This document shows positions 1-12,300 of a stretch of DNA of 64,000 bases, in pieces. The notes below the pieces were generated by a model. The model did no database searches, was not told the DNA's origin, and saw only the letters and a list, made by a program, of their open reading frames with translations. The first letter of the stretch is position 1, and each line of letters begins with the position of its first letter. The translations under genes were made by a program, and so were the position numbers. The stretch comes from Effrenium voratum (lineage: Eukaryota; Sar; Dinophyceae; Suessiales; Symbiodiniaceae), in NCBI GenBank assembly GCA_963377175.1, contig CAUJNA010003820.1:55001-119000 (forward strand), given 5' to 3'.

Positions 1-98
1 GGGTTTGTCATGTACGTATTTCGGTACTGATGTGTGCGGAAGCCTTGCATTTTGGGAGTGGGTTCCCTTGGGGTTGGAAAGAGAAGGGAAAGCCTTTG

Positions 99-235
99 CT
101 AGGTCCTCCAGTAGAGAGATTAGAATAAGGCTACCGTTTCTTTCTTCTCTAGTCTCTTTTAGTAGGGGAAACCCTCCCCCAAAAAAAGAAACGGCAGAGA
201 AGGGCACTACTTGGAGGCACCAGCTGGGGACCAAG
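99..235 (-). repeat. CTAGGTCC introner-like repeat, copy 1
   Basis: Same family as the nine other copies or fragments listed. Begins CTAGGTCCTCCAGTAG on the plus strand; the other end is degenerate (ctggggaccaag). It starts 6 nt inside the intron after the exon at 242-332 and may make up nearly all of that intron. Confidence 0.75.
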
Positions 236-241
236 TCCCGC

Positions 242-332
242 CTGAATGGACTCGAAGTCCACGTCCTCCAGCTTGATCTCCTCAACCGACAAGCCGAAGG
301 AAAGCAGCGGCTTCTCGAGGTGGAGGTTGGTT
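242..332 (-). CDS. second gene exon, TNLHLEKPLLSFGLS
   Basis: Thirty codons: TNLHLEKPLLSFGLSVEEIK then LEDVDFESIQ. Acceptor gtcaacag, start phase 2 completing AG|A from the previous exon; donor CAG|GCGG (GC type), phase 0. The following intron is almost entirely a copy of the CTAGGTCC repeat. Confidence 0.62.
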
Positions 333-3300
333 CTGTTGACAAAGGCTGCTGTTGGACCCAGTGGGACCAGCTCATGTAGCAAAATACTGCTGAACCACTG
401 GGTGGATCGAAGCTGACGTTTGGCCATGAGTGGAAATGGCTCGAGCCTCGCGGCTCCTCTTGCGGGAGATTTGAGCAGGATGAACACCTGTTGAATAGGA
501 CTCTGGCGTGCCCTACCATAAATACTCCCTGACAGTAGGTTGCACAAGCAACAAAAAGAAAGAGCTTCTCATCTAGGGAGGAACCCAAATGCCGCCCACA
601 CCCTTCAGAACAAAGGTTCCTTAGAAGACTTTCTGATCGAAGGATTCAGCGAAACTTTCCGAGGGCGGTCTAATATGATTCTGAAAAGGAAACAAGGAAC
701 ACCCTTTTCCTCACTTCCAGAGTAGATTGGCCAGAAAAAGTGCAAACTGGCCTTTTGTTTTTTGCCACTAAAAGGGTCTTCCCAAAAAGTTTAAAGTCCA
801 GGAACTCAGGGAGTGAGTTTCAGGCATTTCCAAGCGAAACTCCACCCAAATGGGTTGAGATGGAAGCCGCTAAGAAATCCAAACCCACTTTGCTTTTGGG
901 ACTGGAGGGACCCCTGAGCCACCTAAGCCCCATGGGGCCCCAACGCTGAGTGACTTGGGCGCCATGCACGTTGCACTGTGCCGAGCGCGAGCGCTCGGGC
1001 AGCGAATTCAGGTGAGGTCTGTCTTTTGTCGATAACTAGACGGGTGCTTGGCAAATCATTTGTGAATGGACCTTCCCTTTTCATGGGTTGTGGCTCCAGT
1101 TGGAACGAATCGATGCCCTCAACTTGCTCGCTCGGCAAGGCATGGATGATGCGCGTATCCTTGGCCATGGGTCGACTGCTTCTGTTGCTTTCTTAAATGG
1201 AACCACGCGAGAGCACACCAGACGCACAAACTGGCAGCTGGACATGCAGGAATGCTCCCAGTGAAAGCTGTCTCATGGCAAATCGTCCTTTCGAGTTCTG
1301 CTGGCTCCGGATCTGAGCCAATGGCACCAGTCGATGCGGCATTCCCAACAGGAGGGTCATCCTAACCCCCCCCATCACCAGAGTCTGATGGAAACTTGGG
1401 AGATAGGCCGAAAGAACAGCGCACTTTGCAAGATCTTAAGGGCACAAAAAAAAAAAAACGGTCCTGAACATGCGGGGCCAACGTTTGAACAGGAGAGCGC
1501 AATTTGCGGTTTTGGGTGCAACCCCAAGCTGGGGATCCTCTTCAGGAAAGTGAGCCGGAAGAAACCCAACCAGTGCTAAGGCTTCCCAACATAGATGGCC
1601 CTGGTAACTGGAAGACACCCCACCTAAACCAGTACCATCTATTGTTAATCAAACTCACCTCAAAAGGACACCTACGCTTCCCAAGTTTACCCCCATCGAG
1701 TCGTGGTGAATCATAATTCCCCAGCCCAAAATGACAAGGAAGGTTTCAATCGCACCCCAGAACCCAGATTCCGTATCTAGGGTGATGGCAGGGAAAGCAG
1801 GAAACTTCTGCGAGGAAAAGCTACCCGGTTACCCCCCTTTTGGACACGGACTAAGCCTCAAAAAGGAAGCACCACTATTAAAACAACTACTGCAGGATCC
1901 CTACGTTCAGGTGCTGCATATCCAAGTGGTCCTTTAAGGGCCTTTGAGTGTTAAAGGTCAGGTGCTGGAATGAATGACCTCTACCAATGCCTACAGTTTC
2001 GCTTTGCCTACCCTTCGAAAACCCATCAAAAATAGCTTCTGTTCCAATCTTAATTGGCACCTTTCCCCCAAGTTGATGCGTCCCAAATGCCAATGCTACG
2101 CTCCATTTGCCAGAAGCACAACCAGTGGAATTGTGAGACGACTCGCAATTCGTCTCAGTCGCTGGATAGGTAAAACCTGGCGCCAAACTCGAAGTTCAAA
2201 GGCTCAATCTTTTCAAGGGCAAACCACAACATTATATGACTAGGTCCTCCAGTAGAGAGGTTAGAACAAGGGCACCAGCTTTTTTCTGTAGTCTATTTTA
2301 GTAGGGGAACCCTCCCCAAAACAGAAACGGTAAAAGGGCACTACTGGGGGACCTAGATGAGGCCCTGCAAGGCTGAAGTGTCATGTAACTGCCTTGCGAT
2401 CTGGAGTCTGGGGCCTGAGGAAAAACTGTGCGAGGCACTGCACCCTTGAATCAAGAAAGTTGCTTTGCAGAAATCAGGGCGGCGATATAGGTGCATCAAT
2501 ACAGCGTCCAGTACCCTCCAAAATGTGATCCAAAGACCTCAATCCCGTCCTCGTGAAAGAACTCACAATGGGGAAAACCTGTGTTCTTGTGATTCAAATC
2601 ACGCAGGTACATGGGGTCAACAATTACAAGTCGCCAGGATTCGAAGATCGCAAAAGCAAAACTCATGAGTACAAACAAGTGTCAATCGTGTGTGTGCTTG
2701 TGTGTTTCACAAAAGTGATATTATCATCAGTGAAAAGTTCAGTACTGGATGTGCGTGCGTGTTGTTACTCTGGTCTAGAGATGACCACAGGGCCCACCAA
2801 ACCTCATGCGAGACAGTGGGCTGTTGGACCTTGTTCCTGGCATCCCGACTCGAAGAGCGCCAGAACTTCAGACTTGTGAAGGCCCAACATGGGTAAGCAA
2901 CAGCAGACACAACCAGCAACATACAGACAGCGACCAAACCAAACAAGCCAGGAACAATCGCCAACTGCCACAAAAATCCAAAAAATAAATCCGGAAAACC
3001 AGCAAGTCGAGTCGAAGCCAGAAATCCACCCGGTCCAAAAAACCCACAACTAGGTCCTCCAGTAGAGAGGTTCGAATAAGGGTGCCCTTTTTTGTTGTAG
3101 TCTATTTTAGTAGGGAAACCCTCCCGCAAAAAAAGAAGCGGCAAAAGGACACCTAGCTGGGGGACCTAGACAAAGAGTGGACCTTCCACGCACCGATTTG
3201 ACCCACCCACCGCCGGAGGAAGCGAAGTGTCACGCCTCAGGGCGCGCCACTTGTCGCGCAAGGACTGCGGCAGCACGGTGGCCGAGAAGCCGTCGGCTCC

Positions 3301-6300
3301 TGGCGGAATGCGCGCAAGACGAAGCCCGGCAGTGGCTGCCCCAACCAAACTGTTCAAACCCTGCTACAAATGGGCGTCTTCCTTTAGAAATTCAAAGCAA
3401 ACAAAAACAACGCAAATCAAAGTAGACCTGGCTGAAAAACAAGTCTTCGAGTTTGTCACTTTGGCTCTAAGCAGTTGTTTTGCTCGTTTCAGAAACGTTG
3501 ATTTGGCTGGTGTTGTTCTCGAACATGACAACAAACCAGTGGAACATGAGCGGGAATCGGCGGAACCTGCGCAGAAACGGGCGGACACACAGAACGTTGC
3601 TTCAGCAAAAGAGCGGCTTTGTCTGAAATGGGCCAGCTTTGCTCGATCCGAGAAATCGCGAAACTTGTGCCTGAGGCCAAACCAACCATAAATGTCCAAA
3701 AGAATGGGATGTCCCTTGTCCCCTTGCAATTTTCTCGAGCATCCACTGCACCACTGCCGTTCATGAGACGGACGGTCGGCTTCCATTTCCAGGTGGCGCC
3801 TTTGGCATCTCTCAGCCCAGGCCACTCTCTTTCCCTAGCTGCATAACACCAGTGGCTTGAAAAAAGACTCCTATCACCTTTCATTTAGAGAACCAAAGCC
3901 AGGCTCTTTATTGGCGTCTGCCTAGATTTTCAGACCAAGATTCAAAGGGCGGACAAACTGCCCCCATCCATAAGAAGGACTGTCCCCTGTGTCCCTTCAT
4001 CTAGCCAACCTGCTTTGACAGGCCCGAACCCCAATTCAAGCAAGCTGTGGCAACCGGCTCTTCACGCACCTTCCCGCAACCAATTGCGCTGGCAAAACCA
4101 TGGCGAAGGCTCCCGGACTGCGGTTACAGTGCGCCAAAACTACCAGGGGGTTCCGAGCCATTCCGCTTTTCGGAACCTCCAAAAGCGGCAGCTTCAGCGG
4201 ACATCACGAGCAAACTGCAACTTTGTTTATTCGGAACTCCAGTGACCCAGGGACAAGGCCAATCCTTCTGGGACACGAATCAAACTCAGAAAACCCGAAG
4301 CACACCGAGGGATTAAAGGATGGTACAGCGTGTCGACGACCAAACTGCCAAACTGTAGCCAAACCCAAACGACCAATCGACCTACATGCCAGACGAAAGC
4401 CACGCCCTGTGGGCTCTTCTTTTTGGACATGTGCTCAGGGAATGGGAAAGCCACGTGAACTTTCCACGTGATTCAAGGCATCATCCTTCTAGGTCAATGC
4501 CATTTACTTCTCCAGAAAGGCACCCAGAGGATCTCCGCCTTCCATTTGGTTAAGACCCCTGGAAAAATGAGAAAATATTTCCAGTAGTGAAATCGATTCC
4601 CTTTAGAACCAACAGGGGAAAAAACAGAAAATCATTTCAGCTAAATGGAAGTGACTAGTTCGATCTTTCGGGTTCTTCCAGCTTGGGAACCGCACCTTTC
4701 ACCTGGCCATCGGTTTAGGTGATCCGCGCCTTCCTTGTAGAAGCGCACCTCGTACTGAGCACCTCACAAGTTCTCACGCCGGCTCCGAAGAACTTCCCGG
4801 CGACGGCGAAAGGGATCTCTCCGGAGTTAATTCGGGGAGACCGCCTCGTTTTAGGACCGCCTCCCCGGGGCCAACACAGAACCATTTGACAAACCCCAAA
4901 GACAACTGAACAAAATATATGGACAAGACCTTGATCGATTCCCAAAAATGGCCTGCAGAGGTCATTCATCGAACTCTGAGCACTGAAGGAGAGAAGTGGT
5001 CATGAAGATCAGAGTCCACAATGTACTCAAGCAAGTCCCACCCTTTTTTTAAAACTCGTCACGTGGGTGGTAGTCACCTTTATGTTGGTGTCATGTGTGT
5101 AATTACAGAGCTTGTTCCACCATTGATCTGATTCAAGGGAAACGTCCAAAGAAAAAAACCACACGGCGGTGTTCAAAGCCGGCGAAGGAGCCTTGGCCAC
5201 AGCGGTCCACCGTCCAAAGCTCATCCCGGATCAGCTCCACATCCTGCATCCCCCAAACATCTGGCCCCATGATTTTGCCATCAAAGTCACTCCCGTTCAG
5301 TGGTGGGGTTAAAGGGAAACAGCCCCATGTTCTGACTTTGATAACCCCCAGAAACAGAACCAAAACAATGACCCCTGAACATCTTCTTGGTGGCAAAATT
5401 AAGACCTTCATGAGGTGCTAGCTTCTTGCTCGTGAGTTGTGGGGGGGTGGGTTGGAGTTCCGTGAGGAAAAAGGAAGTTGGACAAATGAGACTTTGAACT
5501 CCCAAGAGGTTCGCGTCTTGTTCCTTGTGCGGAAGCTTACCCAATAGCGATCATGTGTGTAGTGCGCGTATAGCCCCTGTGCAGGCGGAATAAGCTCCAT
5601 ACCTCCAAAATCCAATGGCAATCCAGACCCATTCTGATCTCCATCCCTTGACCGAACTGAACGGACCCATCCAAGGCCTTGGGATTGCGCAGGTCCATAA
5701 GGCCTCAGCTTAAAAAAGCGTCCAACTGGGAGCTTGCGGAGATGGTTCTGGACGCGGTTTTTTCAACATTCACAAGTGGGACGTGTTTGTGTCCACCAGG
5801 CATGCTTCAGGACGTTCCATCTTGATATTTGGGGCCACCCGCAATGGCGAATACCTTGTTGGGAAGGCTATCCCTAACTCTAGTCTCATGTTCGCAAGCT
5901 CGGCAAAATGTCGACCCCAAAGTCCGAAACCTGGCAGTTGCGCCCCCAGTGAAGGACTCGCGGAGGACTAGTCGCCACTGCTTTAAAAATATAAAAGAAC
6001 TGATTTAAAGGTGGGACTGCACATGGGCATCATGACACATGCGCACGGCAGGCAACCCTTTAGGTAGATCTTGGAGATAGCAACCCATAATTCAACCGTG
6101 TCTGGTTGGCCCCAAAATACTATTCGAGGTTGGAGGGTGTCAACAAGACCACGGGTTCAAAACCCCAAGCCACCAATGTAAGCTACCAGTCAGGGGCTAC
6201 CTGAAAAAGTGTTTAGCCAAAACAACACATACCAAGCAACAGCGAAGCCAAGCTGATTATGGCCGCTCAAAGACGTCCCCTGACGACACGCATGTTGCGC

Positions 6301-9300
6301 CGTGCTTCAACCCCTCACCCCGCGCGGTCCTTTGTACAGCCTGCTGTTTTGGGTGGGAGTGTGTCCGGGCCTTGCCTTCCAAGATCCCAATGGCAACAAT
6401 TCCCTTTCAGCCTCCTTTTAATTGGCCTCAGAGTATTGGTCCCTTCCTGGTCTCCACAAAAAAAACTGCACGCCTTTATGGCCCACATCTGTGGTACACG
6501 GAACATATTACTTTCAGATTCAGTTTCATGCTTCTTCTACTCCTCTACCCCTCTACCCAAAAAAACAGCACATATATTTCTGAACAGAGGCCTCCTTCCG
6601 GCCTTTTCCGAGCGCGGGGCGGGCACTCAGCGAGCCGTTGTTCTGCACGATGCGTTGCAGCACCCTGGCCAGGGAAGTTGGCGGACGGACGAAGCTGATG
6701 CGGAAGAAGTTCTTTTCTTGATGGACCCCGAAAATCAGAGAAACCCGTGGTCCATGAAGGTTTTTTCAGGGGACCCCCCACAGTCTTTTCTTGATGAAGC
6801 TGAGCCGGGTTTCCCTTTTCTTGATGGACCCCCGAAAGAACTTGCTGGTGCGACAGGCAGGGAATGAGGGAATGACCCCTGTGAAGCATCCAACTGGTGG
6901 ATTTTGTTCGAATCCCCAGGCTCATTCCCTCATTCCCAGCTGAGCACCAGCAAGACCTATGGTCTATGAAAGTCTTTCTGGGACCCCCCACAGTCTTTTC
7001 TTGAAGCTGATGTGGGTTTCCCTTTGGTTTCTCTTTAACACCTCCCAAACAAGTCAGACCCAGGCATTCACCAGGGGTGCTTTTTCCGAACAGTGAAGGC
7101 AGCCAGGTCCATGGCCTTGCCAAGCCCGAACGGTGGGTTTCGCGCCCGGAAACGGGCAGTCGGTCGGTTGACACTTGCGACAGTGACACGCGGCGAAATT
7201 GATCCAACATTTCAATCAGAATCTTAGAACCCGGTATTAAAATGGTCGTAATCCCAGAACCATGCTTCAAGAATTAAGGCGGACATCAGCTATGTATGGC
7301 TGGGAGTGTCCCTTACGAACCTTCACTTCCCCCGTGTGACTCATTTGAGGACTCCGGGAGCGAAAGGGATCCAATCTGCACTGGAAAATGGCAGCTTGCT
7401 TCGCGTTTTGCAAGGTGGGCTCTTAGGGGGCAAAAGTGCTCCAACATTTGGGGGCGACAGTGGCCGGCACACTGCCATTGGATCACCTTCGCGCTGTTCT
7501 TGAAAGAAGCAAGTTGACACCAATTCTGTGCCGTTTTGGGGAGTGCCAGCCCAGTGACAAAGATCTGAAAACCTCCAAGGCGCATCCCATCAAAGATGTG
7601 TGTGTTTTGTTTTTTTTTTTTGGGGGGGGGGAAATCAACTCAAATGGGCCATGGGCTGCACTGAGGCGTAGAACTCATTGCACTGCAACTCCGATCAACA
7701 TGGAACCCCAAAACCTGCATTTGTGCCACGGAATCTCCTTTGGGACCCTTTCCGGCTCCATGGAGAAATTGCATAGGCCCAATGCAAACAAAACGAAACC
7801 AGAGTGATGCCCAAGCACTAGACATCTGGGCACGCGGTTGGAACAGGCCAAGGAGACGCAGGTTCCATGGTCTAAACACGCATTTGCCTCTCCTCTTTGA
7901 TTGAACCACTATGGGGCAACTGGAAATATACGGCATCCTCAGCATAATTCAGCATCCTTCAGCATCCTAATGCCCTGAGACCAACATCGAAGGCCGTGTT
8001 CGGGGAAATACCAGGAACTTGCAGGCATTGGTTGCTTAAGAGATGGCTGGCGCTGCTACGCGCTGCAATCTCGCGGCTGTTTCGCTCAGATCTGGCAGCC
8101 TTGGGCCCTTAGGCACCAGATGCTGCGTGGCGGTGGCAAGACGTTGGCGAAATGGCGTGACACATTTCGGTGGAGACCGCCTTGTGACGCTTCAGAACGA
8201 ATTCGGCGACCTGAAGGAGTTTCAGCAAGAGAAGCATGGTTACATGTTGTTCGACAATGTGAACCACTGGATTTGTGTTGAACGAGCAAGCTCTGTTCCA
8301 AGCCAACAATACTCTGGGCAGTTCCCGCACAGGAGTCGTTGTTTCAGACACCGCTGGTTGTAACTGTAGATTTGTCTGCGGAGTGGAACTCTTCGGAGTT
8401 GGCAGACCATATGTTTGAAGTGGTGTTGGAGAGCCCGTGTGAGCGGGACAAGCCAAGCCTTGCACCATCCAAAAGCAAAGGCCAGGGCGCAAGCTGTTGC
8501 GAATGCCAGCAGGGCTGGGGCAGAGGGTGTAACAGAAGATGTGCAGCTTGCGGCCCCCGTTTTGAAGGCAGATTCCTGGCACCGCGCAGCTGATTGTGGG
8601 AGCCCTCCCCAGTGCCAGTTTCAGACTGTTGAAGCGGGTGTCCGCAGCTTGGTGGCTCCCGCTTAAGCCTGACGGCTCTTGCACACGCACGTGCGAAACA
8701 AACGTGAACTATATTCATTCACAAACCGCAAGTATGGGAGGCCAAAGTAAGGAACTTCATAGGTGTTCGTTCACGATGCAAACGCCGTTGCAAGGTCACA
8801 AACAACTGTCCTTTGCTCAGGCTCAGTCTTTGATGACCTGCGGGAACCCAAACATCAGGTTAGGGAATTTTCGAATTTTCAGAACCCAAGAAAGCGCCAA
8901 GGGCCCAAATTTCGGTCCCGCTCCAACCCCCGTCGACTTGGTAGTCGCCCCCTCCACAACCACGCCTCGCATCCCGGCCTGGGCATCTCGTGCCGGGTGA
9001 GCTCTCCCCGAGTTCTAGGTTGACGGTGTTGGGCACTTCCGGCCAAGGGGGCAAGAAACGCGCAAGAAGAGCAATGCTCAACATGGAAGCCTTGGCTCTT
9101 GGCAACAAAAAACTCAGCGTTTTGAGGGTGCTCCTCGCCTGCGGTGTACCTAAATTCCGGAAAGCCTCCTCTGAGTAGGGACATCGGCCAAGCAAAGATT
9201 TCAAGAATATCACCACGTCTACCAAGGACAGCTTTCTGCATAGAAAGCACTCATGGGTCAGTGCAGTCTTAGAGCACATAACTGCATGCCAACCACGCAA

Positions 9301-12300
9301 GGACATCTACCAAGGACGGCTTTCTGCATAGATTTCACTCATGGGTCAGTGCAGTCTTAGAGCATCCAACTGCATGCCAACCACGTAAGGAACATGCCAA
9401 AAGAAAGGCAAAAGTGCTCAAAAGGCCAGGTTGACTTTGCGCTGATTGGACTGCCCGCTACCTTTGGGCAGGAAATGGCATGGGAGACAACCCACCCCCA
9501 CAAAGGGAAACAGCCTAGGGGTCACCGGGTCACCTCCTTCAGAGCCGTGGCTGAATCCCCCTTTGCTATGCAGGCAGACCAGGTCTGACCGGTGTCAAAA
9601 GCAGAACTCGCCAACTGGACAAAAGCAACTCACAAGCGCGACACCGATATAGTTGACTCTTTTTCAAATATCGAAAGCTACGTACGCGTCTGTATCGCGG
9701 ACTTTTGTTGCCACTATGGTCCAAAACCAAAACCAAATTGACGTCCAGGACTCGGAGACTGAGAAAGCCCCGAGAGAGGTGGTGATTTCAGAGGGTCCGA
9801 TTGGGCCCATCACTCTCGAATTCCAGCGCAAGGGCTTCCCCATTTTGACGCAGATCCTTCCACTCCGCGCGGCGATGCGAAATAGAGCAGTGCAGCTTAA
9901 CCATCCAGAACTATGTCTGAAAACTCCACGTTCCTCGCGAAGTCGCGAAACCTGTTGGGCGTCTTCTAGAACCAGGTCTCCCAAGCAGAATTGAGTCACA
10001 GTCAATCCCGGTACTAAAATGATCTACCCAGAACCATGTAAGGAATTAAGAAGGCGGTCGCAGCTATTTATGGTTGGGATCGTCCTTTACCAAGCTTCAG
10101 CTACCCAGGTTTTGATTGTGGCTCAATTGACTTACCCTTGCTTCCCCACGGACCCAGGGATGACTCTCAACTCTGCGAGCCAGCTCGAGCCGATGGGGAT
10201 CCGAGCATTCATCCATGTAGGTCACCTCAACATTCCTGGGCGTACAGCTCTTGTCATGTACTGTGAACCAACGATCTGGGCAAATGACTTTCCATAATTC
10301 GCAAGGGAGGAAAAAAGGAAGGACGCTTCCAGAAAAGCAGCCCCACCATGGGCTGGTCTTCTTTCACCCCCAGGCAAGCTCGGTATTGTTTCGCCAGGAC
10401 TTGGACTAGTTTAATTGTCATTGAAGCCTTTCATTTCTTGGGAAAAAAAAACAAAAACAGTTCCGGTCGGAGTGCCAGGGGGCGATGCTTTGGTCACAGG
10501 GGTGCATACTAGAACAGGAGGCACATATGCATAGGAGCACCCTCCACACTGGTGCAAAGCAGGTGTCGTGTGGCCTTTGACCGCAAAGAATGCTCACTGC
10601 TTTCATGTAGCATCGCTTCCGAAAGGTTAAAAGGTACAAGGCAAAGCAGCAAGTAGAAGCAACATCTCCGGGGTCCAATTGGATGAGGCTTCAACGAGGG
10701 AGCTCATTCGATCAGAATGGCGGGCGTTTCTCGGCTTGATCCAGAAAGCATTGTCCACGAGAGACGAGGGATGAAGTGCTTTCTACACGAACCAGTGACA
10801 ATTCTGCCATGACAAACCTGGATGTTTGACCCTTTTTGCTGGGTCTCAGCCCAAAAAATAAGGGAATGAACCTGAAAATTATCTTAAAGGAAAGGAAACC
10901 ACAGGAGATCATTCCCTCATTCCTTGAGCACGCACCAAGTGGAAATCCCAAATCCTAGGCTTTCCGGTCTTCTTTCCAGCGGCCGGGTCGGTGACAGCTT
11001 CGCCACTTGAAAGTCGGGGCCAAATTATCCAAGCCTTTCGAGACGCGAAATCGCGGTTGGCTGAAATGTCTTAAAACACAACATACAACTAGAATTATAG
11101 AGGCTGCAAACATCTGCTGCAAATAAAGGTCTTTGGAAAGTAATGCAAACACACCTGAGACGGCCTAAACCCAACCCCTTTTCGCTTGCCTCGGTGGCTT
11201 ATGGCTGCAGGTTGTGTGGGTGAGCCTTGCTGACCAGGTCCAGACGCAGATAGTAGGTTGCATGGGAACCAAAGAAGGTGGTCAAAGATTCCAAGCCATT
11301 GCCCTTTTTGGAACCGTCCCAAAGCGTCAGTTTCAAAGGACACCAGAAAATTGATCAACTCTTCAAGGGGAAATGTCACTTAGACAAGGCCACATGCCAG
11401 CAAATAGTTAGAACTTGGTTTTGAAACAGTGTGGCAGGACCTCCCGCAAGGCTCACCGGCAAAACGCCCACTTGGCCGGTCACAACGAAGATTTTGAACC
11501 TCAAGCGCGAACCTGAGTCCAACCTAGATCTCTATCAGAAATTTCGGCGCCATCTGCTGGGCAAAAAGAATCGGCCAAGCGGAAATGGAAAGCCACACCC
11601 ACTAAGGCAGATGCGGCTCGAGCAAAACCGCCACGATTTCAAACCCGGACGACATGCGGTGGTTTGCTGGCTCGCATGCCAAGCCCCGCAAAGGTGCAAG
11701 CTGCAAAGGCGGCAACATGTTTCTGCTCCGTGACCATGTGGGCCAAAAGAGATTTCAAGAGACACCCTGCATTGCGCATAGTCGCCCGAAGTGATGTTGG
11801 GAAGGCATTGCCAGCATTGAGTTTACTGGAACCGTGCAACGTTGCGAACCGAAAAAAGGAACGCTGCCGTCGCTTTCTTGTAGGCATGGAGCCCAAATCT
11901 TGATTGCTGTTGACCCCCCTGCAAAAAGTTTAACTTGTTGGGGGTTTAGTGGAAAACCCATTGATTTCAACCAAAAAGATAAAGTCTAAAGATCCAACCC
12001 AATGGAGCAGCTTCCCCCTTTCAGCTTTCCCTTGGGCCAGGGAACACCTGGAGTCTCAAAACAGCTTAGGTTTGGTGCCAATGGGCACCAAACCCCTACG
12101 AACCAGAAACAAAGGGACCTTCACCAGCGCGTTTTACCCCTGCACTTTCATTTGTTGAGAAACCAAGAGACCTTCGGACGTTGTTTAGCCCAAGAAATCG
12201 CAGACACAAGCTCGGTTGAATTGCCCCAGGCCAGATACTGCGCAGTTGCCTCCGTCCTATGCGCGCGCTCGATCAGACACGGCTCAAAGAAGGTTCTTTC

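Larger units (their letters stand above)
333..3235. other. intron of the second gene, repeats only
   Basis: Between two phase-2 exons. Contains CTAGGTCC copies 2 and 3, the 720-830 dispersed repeat and the 1589 repeat; short ORFs on both strands have no protein-like texture. Confidence 0.5.
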
